Shown: positions 8,137-17,251 of the stretch, one piece after another | Position numbering within the stretch: the first letter of the stretch is position 1 | Layout: each line of letters begins with the position of its first letter | Source of the DNA: Rhodopirellula sp. SM50 | Lineage (GTDB): Bacteria; Planctomycetota; Planctomycetia; Pirellulales; Pirellulaceae | Direction of reading: 5' to 3' | DNA: 64,000 nucleotides | NCBI RefSeq assembly: GCF_002289565.1 | Contig: NZ_NTFY01000071.1 | Span: 1-64,000, forward strand | Notes under the pieces: generated by a model | Told to the model about the DNA's origin: nothing | The model's database searches: none | The model's input: only the letters and a program-made list of their open reading frames with translations | Program-made: the position numbers and the translations under genes

Positions 8137-8523
8137 TCAGGCGTGATTGTTCCCCCGATAGGCGTTTTGCATTTGCACCGCGCGAACACTTCCTTGAATT
8201 TTGGGAAACAGCCGTCGCAGTGAGTCGACCGACGCTTTTTCCAGGCCGGCTAACTTCGGCATCAACGATTTGACCACGTCGATGGTCTCGTCCGTCAAGG
8301 TCTTGATCTGCCCGCTGGCCTGCTCATGCTCCTCTTGATAACGCTCGCGGAGCGGTCGCAGTAGATCCTCGGTCTGCTTGATTTGCTTCATCTGCTCATT
8401 GATCGCCTCCACACCACGTCCGGGATCGCGTTCAATCGCATCAACGATCTCGCTGAGAGATTGGTACTGCTGCTTGAGCTTGACGGTGTAGTCGATCAGC
8501 GTCTGTTCTTCATGGGCTAACAT
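8137..8523 (-). CDS. FlgN-like coiled-coil protein (putative flagellar export chaperone)
   Basis: A 128-residue, Glu/Lys/Gln-rich, almost fully helical protein without signal or membrane segment. Its size, helical content and position in a flagellar cluster fit the FlgN family, export chaperones for the hook-filament junction proteins FlgK and FlgL. No diagnostic residue can be pointed to. The start at 8523 gives a 14-base overlap with the preceding TPR gene, implying coupled translation; a start at 8550 is possible but adds only a non-conserved extension. The last residues (YRGNNHA) end 35 bases before the sigma-54 activator. Confidence 0.65.
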   Translation of the reverse strand: MLAHEEQTLIDYTVKLKQQYQSLSEIVDAIERDPGRGVEAINEQMKQIKQTEDLLRPLRERYQEEHEQASGQIKTLTDETIDVVKSLMPKLAGLEKASVDSLRRLFPKIQGSVRAVQMQNAYRGNNHA

Positions 8524-9544
8524 AGGTTTCTGACCTTTCCAGGAGGGCATCGAATTCTGTTGACACGCGATTGAATTTCACCTGTGTTCCATCCGCAGCC
8601 TCTGCATACTTGAGCCACCACTTGGCTGCTTTGACGGGATAGTCCGTCGATTCTTCATTGGCGATCTCTCGCAGCGTTCCCTGAGCTTTCTCAAACTCGC
8701 CGAGTTTACGTTGGCACAGTGCGATCAGCAGATCGAGCCAAGTGCGATCGGACTGGGACAGCGCATCGACCGATACGGAGCGAAACGCCTTGAGCGCCGA
8801 TTCATAATTTCCGGTACGGTAAAGACTTTCACCGAGTGCCATGGCATTGACCGGATTGGGCAGAATCCGCTCGGCGGGCCTGTCGCCGGATTCGGGCGCA
8901 GGTTCTTCAGCGGCATCGTTCACCGGAGCCGCATTGTTCAAGCTGTCGTCGATGGACGACATCGCCGAGCCAGAATCTTCCGCCGCCCCGGGACGACGAA
9001 CCGGATCCGCTTGAATCACGTCGCCATCAGGCACGGACAACGCGGGCGCTGCGGTCCCCCCAGGGATCCCGGACGCTTGTCCTGTCGGCGCGGCCATCAT
9101 TCGGTCACGACGAAGCCGCTGAAGAATCCGAATGCGTTCGCGAATCTCAGACAGACTCCTGGTTGACCGACCCGCCGATGCCCCAGCTTCCGCGCCATCG
9201 GCCGCCACGTCACCATCGACAGAGCCGCCGCCAGGAATCCAAGCACTTGGCTGCCCCGATTGGGACGCTGGCTGGGACGCTGGCTCGCCTGCCGATTGAC
9301 GTTCCAGCCGGGCCTCCTGCGTGGTCTTGATCAAGGCGTCGAGACGATCCTGCACGTCTTGGTTACTTGCAGACTTTCCGGTCATCATCGAACGCAGCGA
9401 CGGCACGTCTGCTTCAGTCGCTTGGCCACACACCGGCGCCGCCAGCCCCAACATCGCGACCAACGGAAACACCAACAGACGTTTACCGAATACTCTTGCA
9501 ATCAACGTGACGCAGCCTTTTGAGGGTTGTGTTCGAACTTTCAT
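8510..9544 (-). CDS. Exported TPR-like protein in the flagellar cluster
   Basis: A 344-residue protein with a signal peptide (basic start, then VFPLVAMLGLAAPVCGQA, cleavage near residue 41). A Ser/Gly/Ala/Pro-rich linker with heptad-like helix (SEIRERIRILQRLRRDR) follows, then a C-terminal helical-repeat region (about residues 228-330; ALGESLYRTGNYESALKAF is a typical TPR helix pair). It is probably periplasmic and protein-binding. Its start overlaps the stop of the upstream TPR/STN gene in an ATGA, and its end overlaps the FlgN-like gene, so the three form one operon. Not a known flagellar gene; function not assigned. Confidence 0.8.
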   Translation of the reverse strand: MKVRTQPSKGCVTLIARVFGKRLLVFPLVAMLGLAAPVCGQATEADVPSLRSMMTGKSASNQDVQDRLDALIKTTQEARLERQSAGEPASQPASQSGQPSAWIPGGGSVDGDVAADGAEAGASAGRSTRSLSEIRERIRILQRLRRDRMMAAPTGQASGIPGGTAAPALSVPDGDVIQADPVRRPGAAEDSGSAMSSIDDSLNNAAPVNDAAEEPAPESGDRPAERILPNPVNAMALGESLYRTGNYESALKAFRSVSVDALSQSDRTWLDLLIALCQRKLGEFEKAQGTLREIANEESTDYPVKAAKWWLKYAEAADGTQVKFNRVSTEFDALLERSETYVSP

Positions 9545-11838
9545 GGCGACACCGCCGTTTCACCGCCAGCCTCTGACGCCGCCCCTTCCGACTTGGGCAA
9601 CAGCCCCGCAAAGCACAAGGCGGCAGCGTAGTGATCACCCGATCGCTGCAGCGTTTGACCGAGCTTTTCCAGCGCACTGGACTGAATCTCCTGATCGATC
9701 TCCATGCTCAACAGACGCCGACAGATCGCTTCACTTTGCTCCAGATTCCCTAATTCCAATTGAACCGACGCGTGCAGGTACAACACCCTGGGCAACAGCG
9801 TTGCAGAAACCGTCCCGAACGACTCAATCGTCTCGTTTGCTTTGTCCAACGCTTGCGAGGCAAAGTACATCTCTGCAAGTTGCAACCGAATCCGTTCGTT
9901 CCAATAACCGGCCGGCGCAATGTCCAATGCCTCATTCAAGCGATCGATGGCATTGGATCGCAAACCGACCGCCGAATACGCCTTGGAAACGATCAACGCG
10001 TCGGCATACGACACGACGTCGTCGCTCTGCAGCGCCGCCAACGCCAACACCACGCGTTGCCCTTCATCCTGCAACCCAAGCGTTGGCCCGACATGCTGAA
10101 ACCTCGCGAACGACGAAAACACACTCGCCAATCGCTCCAGCGGCGCCCCGCTCAAGCTAGGCGACGCTTCAAACAGAACGGCATTCGCCGAATACGGATC
10201 CCCCGTCAATAAATACGCCGTCGCAAGCGTCATCGCGGCTCGTGCGAACACGGCCGGGTCGTCGGCCCGCCGCAAACCACGCGACGCCGCCGTGATCGAT
10301 TTCTCCAACTGACCAAACTCCAACTCCAGGTCCGCGATCATTGAATAGACCTGAGCCTGAAGCTCCGCCGACAAGGTCTGATCGAGCGCCATGTAACTCG
10401 AATGCAAGGCGTTGAGTTTCTCACCGCGAACAAGCGAGAGCGATGCCTCGTTGAAATACAGCTTGGCGCTGAGCTCATCAGCCGGACCGACATCTCGGGC
10501 CGAGCGATATTTTTCCACCGCAACATCCCAGCCGCCGGACAGACGAGCGTTGTTGCCCTCGTTCATGATCGCTGCGGCGGTGCGTTCGACCCCGCTGGCA
10601 TGCCCCAGCCCTTCCTCTTTATTGAGGCTTAACTGAACCTGCCGCAAGATGCGCTGCGCACGGGCCAGGTCGAACGACGCCAGATCTTTGGACGTCAACT
10701 CATCACGTGCCATGATCGTCAACACGCCTTCGGATTGACTCCAGGCCAACGACATCGGCTCCAGCACGTGATCCAACAACATCGAGACGGGCATCACGGG
10801 CGAATCAACATCCGCCAGACGCCCGACCAGCGAGGACTTGGCCTGCTCCGTGACAATGACCTGTAACCCGGATAACCGCTGCAGCTCAGAAATCAGCTCC
10901 AACACCGAGATGCCTTCCAGGTGAGCCTGAACAAGCATCAGCGAAACGCCACCGTCATAGTCCTGCAACAACTTCAGCCCTGACGCGGGATTCGCCGGCG
11001 GGTCGGTCGGCGACTTGAAATCAGCCAGCTCAAGAATCGGCTCCACCATCACCGGGGACCAATGGTACTCCATCGGTTCTTTGCGCAGTGCCTCGATCAC
11101 AACCTGGCTGGCGAGCAGTCGTCGCTGCAGGCAGTCGGCCAATTGCTGATGAATCGACTCCCGAATGATCACCGGGTAGCCCTCATGGGAATACACCAAA
11201 AACAACTCACCCAACAGTGAGATCGCTTCACCCAACTGTCCCTCACGCTCCCAAAGCCGAGCCAAACCCAACAGACTGACCAACTGCTGCGCCGAGCCCT
11301 TCTTCGCAACACGGATGGCACTGTGGTAATGCTTCTCGGCTTGCTGATGCAATCCCGCCAACTCGGACGCCAAACCCAATCGAATCAGAACGGCACAGTC
11401 GACCGGCAGATTGGCCTGCTGCCAAAGCTTGCTGTAGTGCTTAACGGCACCGATTGAATTCCCGCCAAGCAACAGGCGATCACCCAACTCGAGCACACCG
11501 AAGTCGATCGGCTGGCTGCGCTTCGACGCCGGACCGGCGTCATTCCAGATTCCCGAGACCGCGTCGGGATCGGCCAGCGCCGCCTGAGGGTTCTCCCCCA
11601 AATCGGGCTCCAGCGCTGCTGATCCTTCGTTCCCGGGCGGCTCGGCACCAGCGTCGGCATCAACCTCGACGGCCGGGGCCGGCTCAACGGCAACCGGCGG
11701 TTCGACGTCCACCTCGGGGTCCGAGGGCCAATTGTAGACCAGCCCGCCGACCGCACCGATCGCCAGAAACACTGAAATCCACAAGACTTCCGCTCGAAAC
11801 ACCGTGTTGCATCCTGCATGAGACGTCGCCCGCATCAA
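9541..11838 (-). CDS. Membrane-anchored TPR protein with a secretin-type STN module
   Basis: A 765-residue protein. One transmembrane helix near the N-terminus (residues about 18-36) is followed by an acidic Pro/Ala/Glu linker (40-105), so most of the chain should be periplasmic. TPR-like helices occupy about 115-255. Residues about 298-376 read like a short N-terminal STN domain of secretins and TonB receptors: a strand, then LELISELQRLSGLQVIVTEQ, then a VSMLLDHVLEPMSLAW helix and a final strand. More TPRs fill 385-755 (AICRRLLSME, SALEKLGQTLQRSGDHYAAAL). It heads an operon with a second TPR protein and a FlgN-like gene. I know no flagellar protein with this architecture; a periplasmic scaffold role is inference. 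Confidence 0.82.
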   Translation of the reverse strand: MMRATSHAGCNTVFRAEVLWISVFLAIGAVGGLVYNWPSDPEVDVEPPVAVEPAPAVEVDADAGAEPPGNEGSAALEPDLGENPQAALADPDAVSGIWNDAGPASKRSQPIDFGVLELGDRLLLGGNSIGAVKHYSKLWQQANLPVDCAVLIRLGLASELAGLHQQAEKHYHSAIRVAKKGSAQQLVSLLGLARLWEREGQLGEAISLLGELFLVYSHEGYPVIIRESIHQQLADCLQRRLLASQVVIEALRKEPMEYHWSPVMVEPILELADFKSPTDPPANPASGLKLLQDYDGGVSLMLVQAHLEGISVLELISELQRLSGLQVIVTEQAKSSLVGRLADVDSPVMPVSMLLDHVLEPMSLAWSQSEGVLTIMARDELTSKDLASFDLARAQRILRQVQLSLNKEEGLGHASGVERTAAAIMNEGNNARLSGGWDVAVEKYRSARDVGPADELSAKLYFNEASLSLVRGEKLNALHSSYMALDQTLSAELQAQVYSMIADLELEFGQLEKSITAASRGLRRADDPAVFARAAMTLATAYLLTGDPYSANAVLFEASPSLSGAPLERLASVFSSFARFQHVGPTLGLQDEGQRVVLALAALQSDDVVSYADALIVSKAYSAVGLRSNAIDRLNEALDIAPAGYWNERIRLQLAEMYFASQALDKANETIESFGTVSATLLPRVLYLHASVQLELGNLEQSEAICRRLLSMEIDQEIQSSALEKLGQTLQRSGDHYAAALCFAGLLPKSEGAASEAGGETAVSP

Positions 11839-12013
11839 CCGGATGGGGCTTGGAAAAGCGATGGATTTGGCGCATTCCGGACATGCGCTATTGTCACTTC
11901 ATTCGCTACGACTGTATCGACTAAAAAAGCTTTGCGGCTTGAAGAATTTATACGCAAGTTCGCCACCGGCCTCTCGACAACCCATTTCAGTCACCCATTG
12001 CGGAGAGAGAAAA

Positions 12014-12307
12014 ATGAGAATCAACCCAATTGGAAATTCGCAGCCCGCTCAATACAAGCGGCTCGATTCCCAGTCGACGGCCCAGCAGAGTGAGACGTCA
12101 TCGCCGACCCAGGCTTCGGCGGCTCAGTCTTCGGCGGCCTCGACACCGATTCAACTCGATTCGATCCGCGATTTATCACAGGTCCTCACGCAGTCAGCTG
12201 ATGTGCGAGAGTCCGTGGTGGAAGCAGTCAAACTGAAAATACAAAGCGGCGAGTACCTGACCAAAGAGGCTGCGGTCGATACGGCCAGGTCGATTCTCGA
12301 TTTGTAA
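12014..12307 (+). CDS. flgM: Negative regulator of flagellin synthesis FlgM (anti-sigma-28)
   Basis: A 97-residue protein. FlgM holds sigma-28 (FliA) inactive until it is exported through the finished hook. The C-terminal half carries the family pattern (VRESVVEAVKLKIQSGEYLTK, then a closing AVDTARSIL helix), and the N-terminal half is disordered and Ser/Gln/Ala-rich, as expected for an exported FlgM. The start at 12014 follows GGAGAGAG; the longer upstream frame is non-conserved. It lies 95 bases upstream of flagellin, and the gap has a short stem (cttgcg/cgcaag, 12309-12337). No fliA gene is in the window. Confidence 0.88.
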   Translation: MRINPIGNSQPAQYKRLDSQSTAQQSETSSPTQASAAQSSAASTPIQLDSIRDLSQVLTQSADVRESVVEAVKLKIQSGEYLTKEAAVDTARSILDL

Positions 12308-12402
12308 TCTTGCGGGGGGTCCTCCTTCACACGCAAGAGCCACGGATGCACTCATTGTCACGGACGTTTCTTTGAATCCCTAATCCAGAGTTAGCAAGAG
12401 AA

Positions 12403-13815
12403 ATGAGCTTAACAATAACCAACAACGTCGGCGCTCTGAATGCCCGCAACAATTTGAACCGATCTTCGAACGCGTTGAACAAGTCGATCGAACGACTGTC
12501 GACGGGTTTCAAAGTCAACCGGGGTGCAGACGGTCCTGCTGCTCTCGTGATTTCGGAGAAACAACGTGCTCAAATCGCCGGACTTCGAACCGCCATCGAC
12601 AACACCGAAAAGGCTGTGGCCGTCGTCCAAACCGCTGAAGGCGCTCTGAACGAGATCAACAGCATCCTGATCAAGGTCCGTTCGCTGGCACTCGATTCGG
12701 CAAACTCCGGCGTCAACGACGCCGACGCCTTTGCCGCCAACCAGGCGGAAATCGACAACGCGTTGGACACGATCAACCGGATCGCCGCCAACACCCAGTT
12801 CGGCGAAAAGACTCTGCTCAACGGAACCGCCGGTGTCACCGGTACCACTTCCGACGCCGATGTCACGTTCCTCAAAGGTGGCAGCAACACCAGCGACGGA
12901 ACCTACGCCGTCGCGATCACCACGCAAGGTGAACGAGCCAACATCACCGCCGGGACCTCGCAAACCGGCAACCTGGCCGCCGACGAAGTCCTTTCGGTCA
13001 ACGGCGTCAGCATCACCCTGAACTCGGGCCTGAGCCGAGCCGGCGTGGTCGCTCGGATCAACGAATTCACCGACCAAACCGGTGTCGTCGCCGAAGACGT
13101 CTCCGGCGGAACTCGTCTGCGATCGATCGAATTCGGCTCCGAAGCAGAAATCGAAGTCGTGTCCGATACCGCTGCCGCAGCGACTTCGTCCGGTTTCGGT
13201 ACGACCCTCGATACCGACCAAGGTGCCAACATCGCCGGTACCATCGACGGCGTTGCCGCCTCGGGCAAGGGAAACACCCTCACCAGCGTTTCCGGTTCGT
13301 CCAAAGGCACGGTCGTCCGCATCGGCGAATTGGCCACCGACGCCGTTCTGACCGAAACCGGTGCTCAGGGCAACGTTTCGATCCAGAACAACGCGTTGGT
13401 CTTCCAAATCGGTGCCAACCAAAACCAGACGGCTCAAATTTCGATCCAATCGGTCAACGCCGACGCCATGGGCGTTGCCGTGACCGGATCGAAGTTCAAC
13501 AGCTTGAACGAAATCGACGTCACCTCCTTCGACAACGCTCAAGACGCGTTGAAGGTGATCGACGCATCGATCGACGAGCTGTCGAACATGCGAGGCGAAC
13601 TGGGTGCGTTCCAATCGAACACGCTCGAATCGATCGCCAACAACATGCGATCGACACTGGAAAACACCGTGAACGCCGAATCGGTCATTCGCGACACGGA
13701 CTTCGCCGAAGAAATCTCCAAATTCACCAACAACCAAATCTTGGTGCAAGCAGGAACTTCGGTTCTCTCCAGTGCGAACCAAACGTCGCAATCGGTTCTG
13801 TCGCTGCTTCAGTAA
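12403..13815 (+). CDS. fliC: Flagellin
   Basis: A 470-residue filament subunit. The N-terminal D0/D1 region is textbook: NNVGALNARNNLNRS, LSTGFKVNRGADGPA and AVVQTAEGALNEI. The C-terminal D1/D0 region is also intact (DTDFAEEISKFTNNQIL, then SVLSLLQ at the end). The central 250 residues are the variable surface domain, rich in Thr, Ser, Gly and Ala with a FlgL/flagellin-hook-like repeat (VLSVNGVSITLNSGLS). Ser/Thr richness and the OGT-like enzyme at 26.7 kb make glycosylation conceivable but unproven. Followed by a terminator-like hairpin. Confidence 0.97.
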   Translation: MSLTITNNVGALNARNNLNRSSNALNKSIERLSTGFKVNRGADGPAALVISEKQRAQIAGLRTAIDNTEKAVAVVQTAEGALNEINSILIKVRSLALDSANSGVNDADAFAANQAEIDNALDTINRIAANTQFGEKTLLNGTAGVTGTTSDADVTFLKGGSNTSDGTYAVAITTQGERANITAGTSQTGNLAADEVLSVNGVSITLNSGLSRAGVVARINEFTDQTGVVAEDVSGGTRLRSIEFGSEAEIEVVSDTAAAATSSGFGTTLDTDQGANIAGTIDGVAASGKGNTLTSVSGSSKGTVVRIGELATDAVLTETGAQGNVSIQNNALVFQIGANQNQTAQISIQSVNADAMGVAVTGSKFNSLNEIDVTSFDNAQDALKVIDASIDELSNMRGELGAFQSNTLESIANNMRSTLENTVNAESVIRDTDFAEEISKFTNNQILVQAGTSVLSSANQTSQSVLSLLQ

Positions 13816-13881
13816 GCCAGACCAGACTGAGACTCACCGCCGAGTTTGGAAATCCACCCCTTCCACTCTCGGCGGCCCGCG

Positions 13882-13953
13882 TCAGCGTACTCTCCGCGCT
13901 CCCGCCGCCTGATCAAATTGGCGGCGCGACCGCGGCGGGTACGCTGATTTTTT
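13882..13953 (+). terminator. Hairpin with T-run after flagellin
   Basis: The arms tcagcgtac and gtacgctga flank an inner GC-rich inverted repeat (cccgccgcc / ggcggcg) and are followed at once by TTTTTT. It lies 70 bases past the fliC stop and is a likely intrinsic terminator or 3'-end stabiliser. Confidence 0.65.
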
Positions 13954-13970
13954 ATGGGGGCGTTAAAAAG

Positions 13971-14011
13971 TAAAACCTTAGCCGTCCTTCGGATTAGGCG
14001 TGAAGGTTTAC
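13971..14011 (+). other. Structured leader candidate upstream of fliD
   Basis: The 290 bases between the flagellin terminator and fliD contain a stem with the outer pair aaacctt/aaggttt enclosing gcc/ggc and a small inner stem (ccttcgg). No T-run follows. It may be an untranslated leader or small RNA element; no gene or clear promoter is visible in 13954-14244. Confidence 0.3.
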
Positions 14012-14244
14012 CGTCGGTTCATACTTTTGCGTGAACATCACGATGCAAGCGTCCTAGGTTTCCGATGGAGCAATCTGGGGTGAGACCAGAACGGACTCGC
14101 GACGTGATCAACTTGGATGACTGAAACCCGTCAGGGTGCTGCGCTCTTGGGCTGCCATTTTTCGGCGCGACCCGCAGCGTGAGAGCCCGCTTCCTGACGC
14201 TCGAACTGCCCACGCGGCAACACTTCGCCTTGAGTTAATTGACG

Positions 14245-16239
14245 ATGTTCAACATTGACGGGATCGTTTCTGGATTTGACACCAGCGGCATCATCGATAG
14301 CCTGCTCGGATTCCAGCAACAACAAATCGATACGTTCAACTCGCGCAAGGCCGAGGTCGCCACCAAGCAGACCTCGTTCAAAGGCATCGAGGCTCAACTT
14401 GTCACGCTTCAGTCCTCGTTGAGTCGCCTCAACCGGGCCACAAACTCGGTCTTTGACGCCCGGGTTGCCTCCAGCACCAACGAAGACGTTGTTACCGCAA
14501 CGGCCGGCAGCGGTGCGATCGCCTCCAATTACCAAATCAGCGTCGAGCAACTCGCCACCGCCCACCAGGTCGCCTCGCAAGGCTTCTCGTCCACCACCGA
14601 TCAAATTGCCAGCGGTGACATCACGTTCAAAGTCGGCGACCGAGCCGAACAGACGATCAACATCAACGCCAGCAACAATACGCTCAAAGGCTTCGTCAAC
14701 ACGATCAATGAGCAAGTCGAAGACATCAATGCGAGCATCGTGTTCGACCAGGCCGCCGGTTCCCATCGCATCCTGTTGTCTTCCAAACGAACCGGCGCCG
14801 CAAACACCATCACCGTCACCAGCGCTCAAGATCCGCTGACCGGTGTCCTGCCGGACTTTTCAGGCCCCGCCGTCCAACCGCCACTCAACGCGATCGTCAA
14901 ACTCGGCTCGGGAATCGGTGCGATCTCGGCTGAATACGAATCCAATACCGTCGACGGCCTGATCGAAAACGTCGCCCTGGAACTCAACAAGGCCGATCCG
15001 GGCGGTGTGATCAATATCAATATCGAAGCCGATACCGAATCAGCCAAGGAAGCAGTGCAAGGGTTCGTCGATAACTTCAACACGATTATCGAATTCATCG
15101 ATACTCAATCGCAATACAACCCCGATACAGAAATCGGCAATCCGCTACTGGGCGATCGGTCGGCCAGCACCATCAAGAACAAACTGCTGACCATCGTTTC
15201 CGAAACGGTGCCCGATTCCGCCGTGGCACGACTCAGTGAAATCGGTGTCGATCTGGACCTGCAGGGGAAACTGGCGATCGATTCGGCAAAACTGGACCAG
15301 GCCCTTAAAGGTGAACTGGACGGCATCGACGTCAAAGACATCCGCAATCTGTTCGGACTCAACGGCGTCTCCACCAGCTCCGGTGTCCGATTCCTGGGCG
15401 GCACCGGACGAACCGAGCCGTCCCAAACGCCCTACGAGGTCGACATCACACAAGCCGCCGAGCAGGCACTGGTCACCGCCACCAATGCCGCCGCAGCAAG
15501 CATCGTCGTCGATGGAACCAACAACAGCTTCGAGGTCACCGTCGACAGCATCGTCAGCGAAACCCTGACGCTGAATCCCGGAACCTACACCACCAGCGAA
15601 TTGGCCGCTCACCTCGAATCGGTCATCAACAGTTCCTCCACCCTCGGCGTCCACCAAGTCGATGTCAGCGTCGGCAGTGACAATCGACTCAGTATCACGA
15701 CCGAGGCTTACGGGTCCGCCGCCAACATCTCCAGCCTGAACGGCACCGCGGCCTCGATCCTCGGATTTACCGGCAGCGAAAACGATGCCGGCCAAAACGT
15801 GGCCGGTCGCTTTCTGGTCAATGGCGTCGAAGAAATCGCCAAAGGAACCGGACGTATCCTCACCGGCGATCCGGACAACGAAAACACAGCCGACTTGCGG
15901 GTCGAAGTCACCCTCACGGCCGCCCAGATCAACTCCGGTAGCGAGGCGGAACTGACGGTGACGCAAGGCATCACCGGTCGCCTCAACGACTACATCCGCA
16001 GCGTCTTGGATGCCGAAACCGGACTGCTCAAAACAGTCAACGAAACCTTCGAATCCAGAATCGCGTCGATCGACAAGTCCATCGAACAGGTCGAAAAACT
16101 GACCGAATCCAAACGTGAATACCTGATCGCGGAATTCACGGCGCTGGAAAGCATCATCAATGAACTGCAGACCACCGGGAACTTCATTTCGACCCAATTG
16201 ACGTCGCTGGGCAACTTCAGCAGCAGTAGCAAAAAGTAA
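14245..16239 (+). CDS. fliD: Flagellar filament cap protein FliD
   Basis: A 664-residue cap protein that inserts flagellin at the filament tip. The N-terminal FliD domain shows the usual start (FNIDGIVSGFDTSGIIDSLL, then a helix with Gln-rich FQQQQIDTF). The C-terminal domain has a long heptad helix (IDKSIEQVEKLTESKREYLIAEFTALESIINELQ in two segments). The middle contains a flagellin-hook-like IN repeat (ASIVVDGTNNSFEV). The length is at the long end for FliD (often 450-660). ATG 14245 is preferred over the overlapping TTG at 14239. Next is fliS, 48 bases downstream. Confidence 0.95.
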   Translation: MFNIDGIVSGFDTSGIIDSLLGFQQQQIDTFNSRKAEVATKQTSFKGIEAQLVTLQSSLSRLNRATNSVFDARVASSTNEDVVTATAGSGAIASNYQISVEQLATAHQVASQGFSSTTDQIASGDITFKVGDRAEQTININASNNTLKGFVNTINEQVEDINASIVFDQAAGSHRILLSSKRTGAANTITVTSAQDPLTGVLPDFSGPAVQPPLNAIVKLGSGIGAISAEYESNTVDGLIENVALELNKADPGGVININIEADTESAKEAVQGFVDNFNTIIEFIDTQSQYNPDTEIGNPLLGDRSASTIKNKLLTIVSETVPDSAVARLSEIGVDLDLQGKLAIDSAKLDQALKGELDGIDVKDIRNLFGLNGVSTSSGVRFLGGTGRTEPSQTPYEVDITQAAEQALVTATNAAAASIVVDGTNNSFEVTVDSIVSETLTLNPGTYTTSELAAHLESVINSSSTLGVHQVDVSVGSDNRLSITTEAYGSAANISSLNGTAASILGFTGSENDAGQNVAGRFLVNGVEEIAKGTGRILTGDPDNENTADLRVEVTLTAAQINSGSEAELTVTQGITGRLNDYIRSVLDAETGLLKTVNETFESRIASIDKSIEQVEKLTESKREYLIAEFTALESIINELQTTGNFISTQLTSLGNFSSSSKK

Positions 16240-16287
16240 CACTTCATACGGCAATTTCATACGGCATTTGTGCACAGGGGATAGTGA

Positions 16288-16698
16288 ATGAATCTGCTCA
16301 AGACCTACCAACGAACGAGTATCAAACGTGGCTGGACACGCGTCGATTTGCTGCTGATGCTTTACGATCGAGCGATCGGCGAAATCGAATCCTGCGAAAT
16401 TGCCGCCGAAGCGGGAGATCAAGCGTTGTATTGCAAGCACGAGTTGGCGCTGCGAAAAACCATCATGACGATTCACGCGGGACTCAAGCCCGACGAGGAC
16501 GAAGTCGCCTTCAACATCGCGCGTCTGCTGCATTTCGTGATGGTCCAGTTCGACGTCAAGGACTACGCGACCGGCAAGAAGCTCCTCGGTCAGATTCGCG
16601 ACGGCTTTGCCCAAATCGCCGATCAAGCCAACGAGATGGAACGTCAAGGCACCATCCCGGCCCTGCCCGAAACCGACACCTTCGAATCCATCGCCTAA
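16288..16698 (+). CDS. fliS: Flagellin export chaperone FliS
   Basis: A 136-residue helical chaperone that binds the C-terminus of flagellin and prevents early polymerisation. The family pattern is visible: YQRTSIKRGWTRVDLLLMLYDRAI near the N-terminus, then amphipathic helices and an acidic segment. The usual length is 120-140. ATG 16288 follows an AGGGGAT site. It is the last gene of the fliD-fliS pair, and 24 bases after its stop the 0.5-kb repeated block begins. Confidence 0.93.
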   Translation: MNLLKTYQRTSIKRGWTRVDLLLMLYDRAIGEIESCEIAAEAGDQALYCKHELALRKTIMTIHAGLKPDEDEVAFNIARLLHFVMVQFDVKDYATGKKLLGQIRDGFAQIADQANEMERQGTIPALPETDTFESIA

Positions 16699-16722
16699 TC
16701 GGCGCCTGGCCTGCTTCTCCCG

Positions 16723-17222
16723 AAGGGACACCGATTGTAGAGCGGCAGCTTTTGGCAACCCATTGAGATTCTCTCCCTCTGGGAGAGACGGCGTTTGCGC
16801 AGCAAGCAAACGTCAGAGAGGGCTCACGCTGAAAAAAGTCTTGGCTCCTTCCGCTACGATCAAATCCGTCACCTCTAAATCCGACGCCCCAAGGGATCAT
16901 AGCGAGTAGCCGGAGGTCAGCGCAGCGCCACCTCCGGACTCCGCAAATCGATCGCGGATTGACCCCGGACGGGGTCACAGCATTCAGACGCTACGACCCC
17001 GCCGGGGTCGTTTCGTACTGTTTTTTAACTTTCCGGCGGTGTTCGCTTCGCTCGACCGCCGGCTACTTTCTGCCATCCCATCCGGGATGCAATGATGCAG
17101 AAGAATCAAAGAATGGTGCGACCCACCAACTGAATCCGACACTCTCCGTCGACTGGTTTGCTATCAGAGAGCGTCTGCCTTCGTTGCCGTGCCGGATTGG
17201 TGGGTGGCACCAAATCGATCTG
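16723..17222. repeat. Large intergenic repeat block, copy 1
   Basis: About 500 bases nearly identical to 17252-17750 (offset 529), with roughly a dozen differences by eye. It is a mosaic: gagattctctccctctggga, a 'gccggaggtcagcgcagcgc' segment, inverted repeats such as gaccccggacggggtc and cgaccccgccggggtcg, and a closing 'ggtgggtggcaccaaatcg' word. That last word is tandemly doubled at 17198-17245. Pieces of the same mosaic recur at 22251-22350, 26227-26325, 26422-26511 and 44990-45310. No coding potential is credible. Confidence 0.85.
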
Positions 17223-17251
17223 GTGGGTGGCACCAAATCGATCTGCTCTCT

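Noticed and set aside
12409-13791. 460-codon antisense frame opposite flagellin
   Set aside because: A mirror of a highly biased codon pattern in fliC. Gly/Asp/Val-rich with no domain; fliC is certain.
13964-13988. Possible sigma-28 promoter (TAAA then GCCGTCCT) before fliD
   Set aside because: Spacing is 13 instead of about 15 bases and the second box matches only in its first half. No better sigma-28 site was seen before fliC.
15145-16809. 554-codon antisense frame opposite fliD and fliS
   Set aside because: Covers two firm plus-strand genes and begins in the repeat block. GC-rich genomes give long antisense frames.
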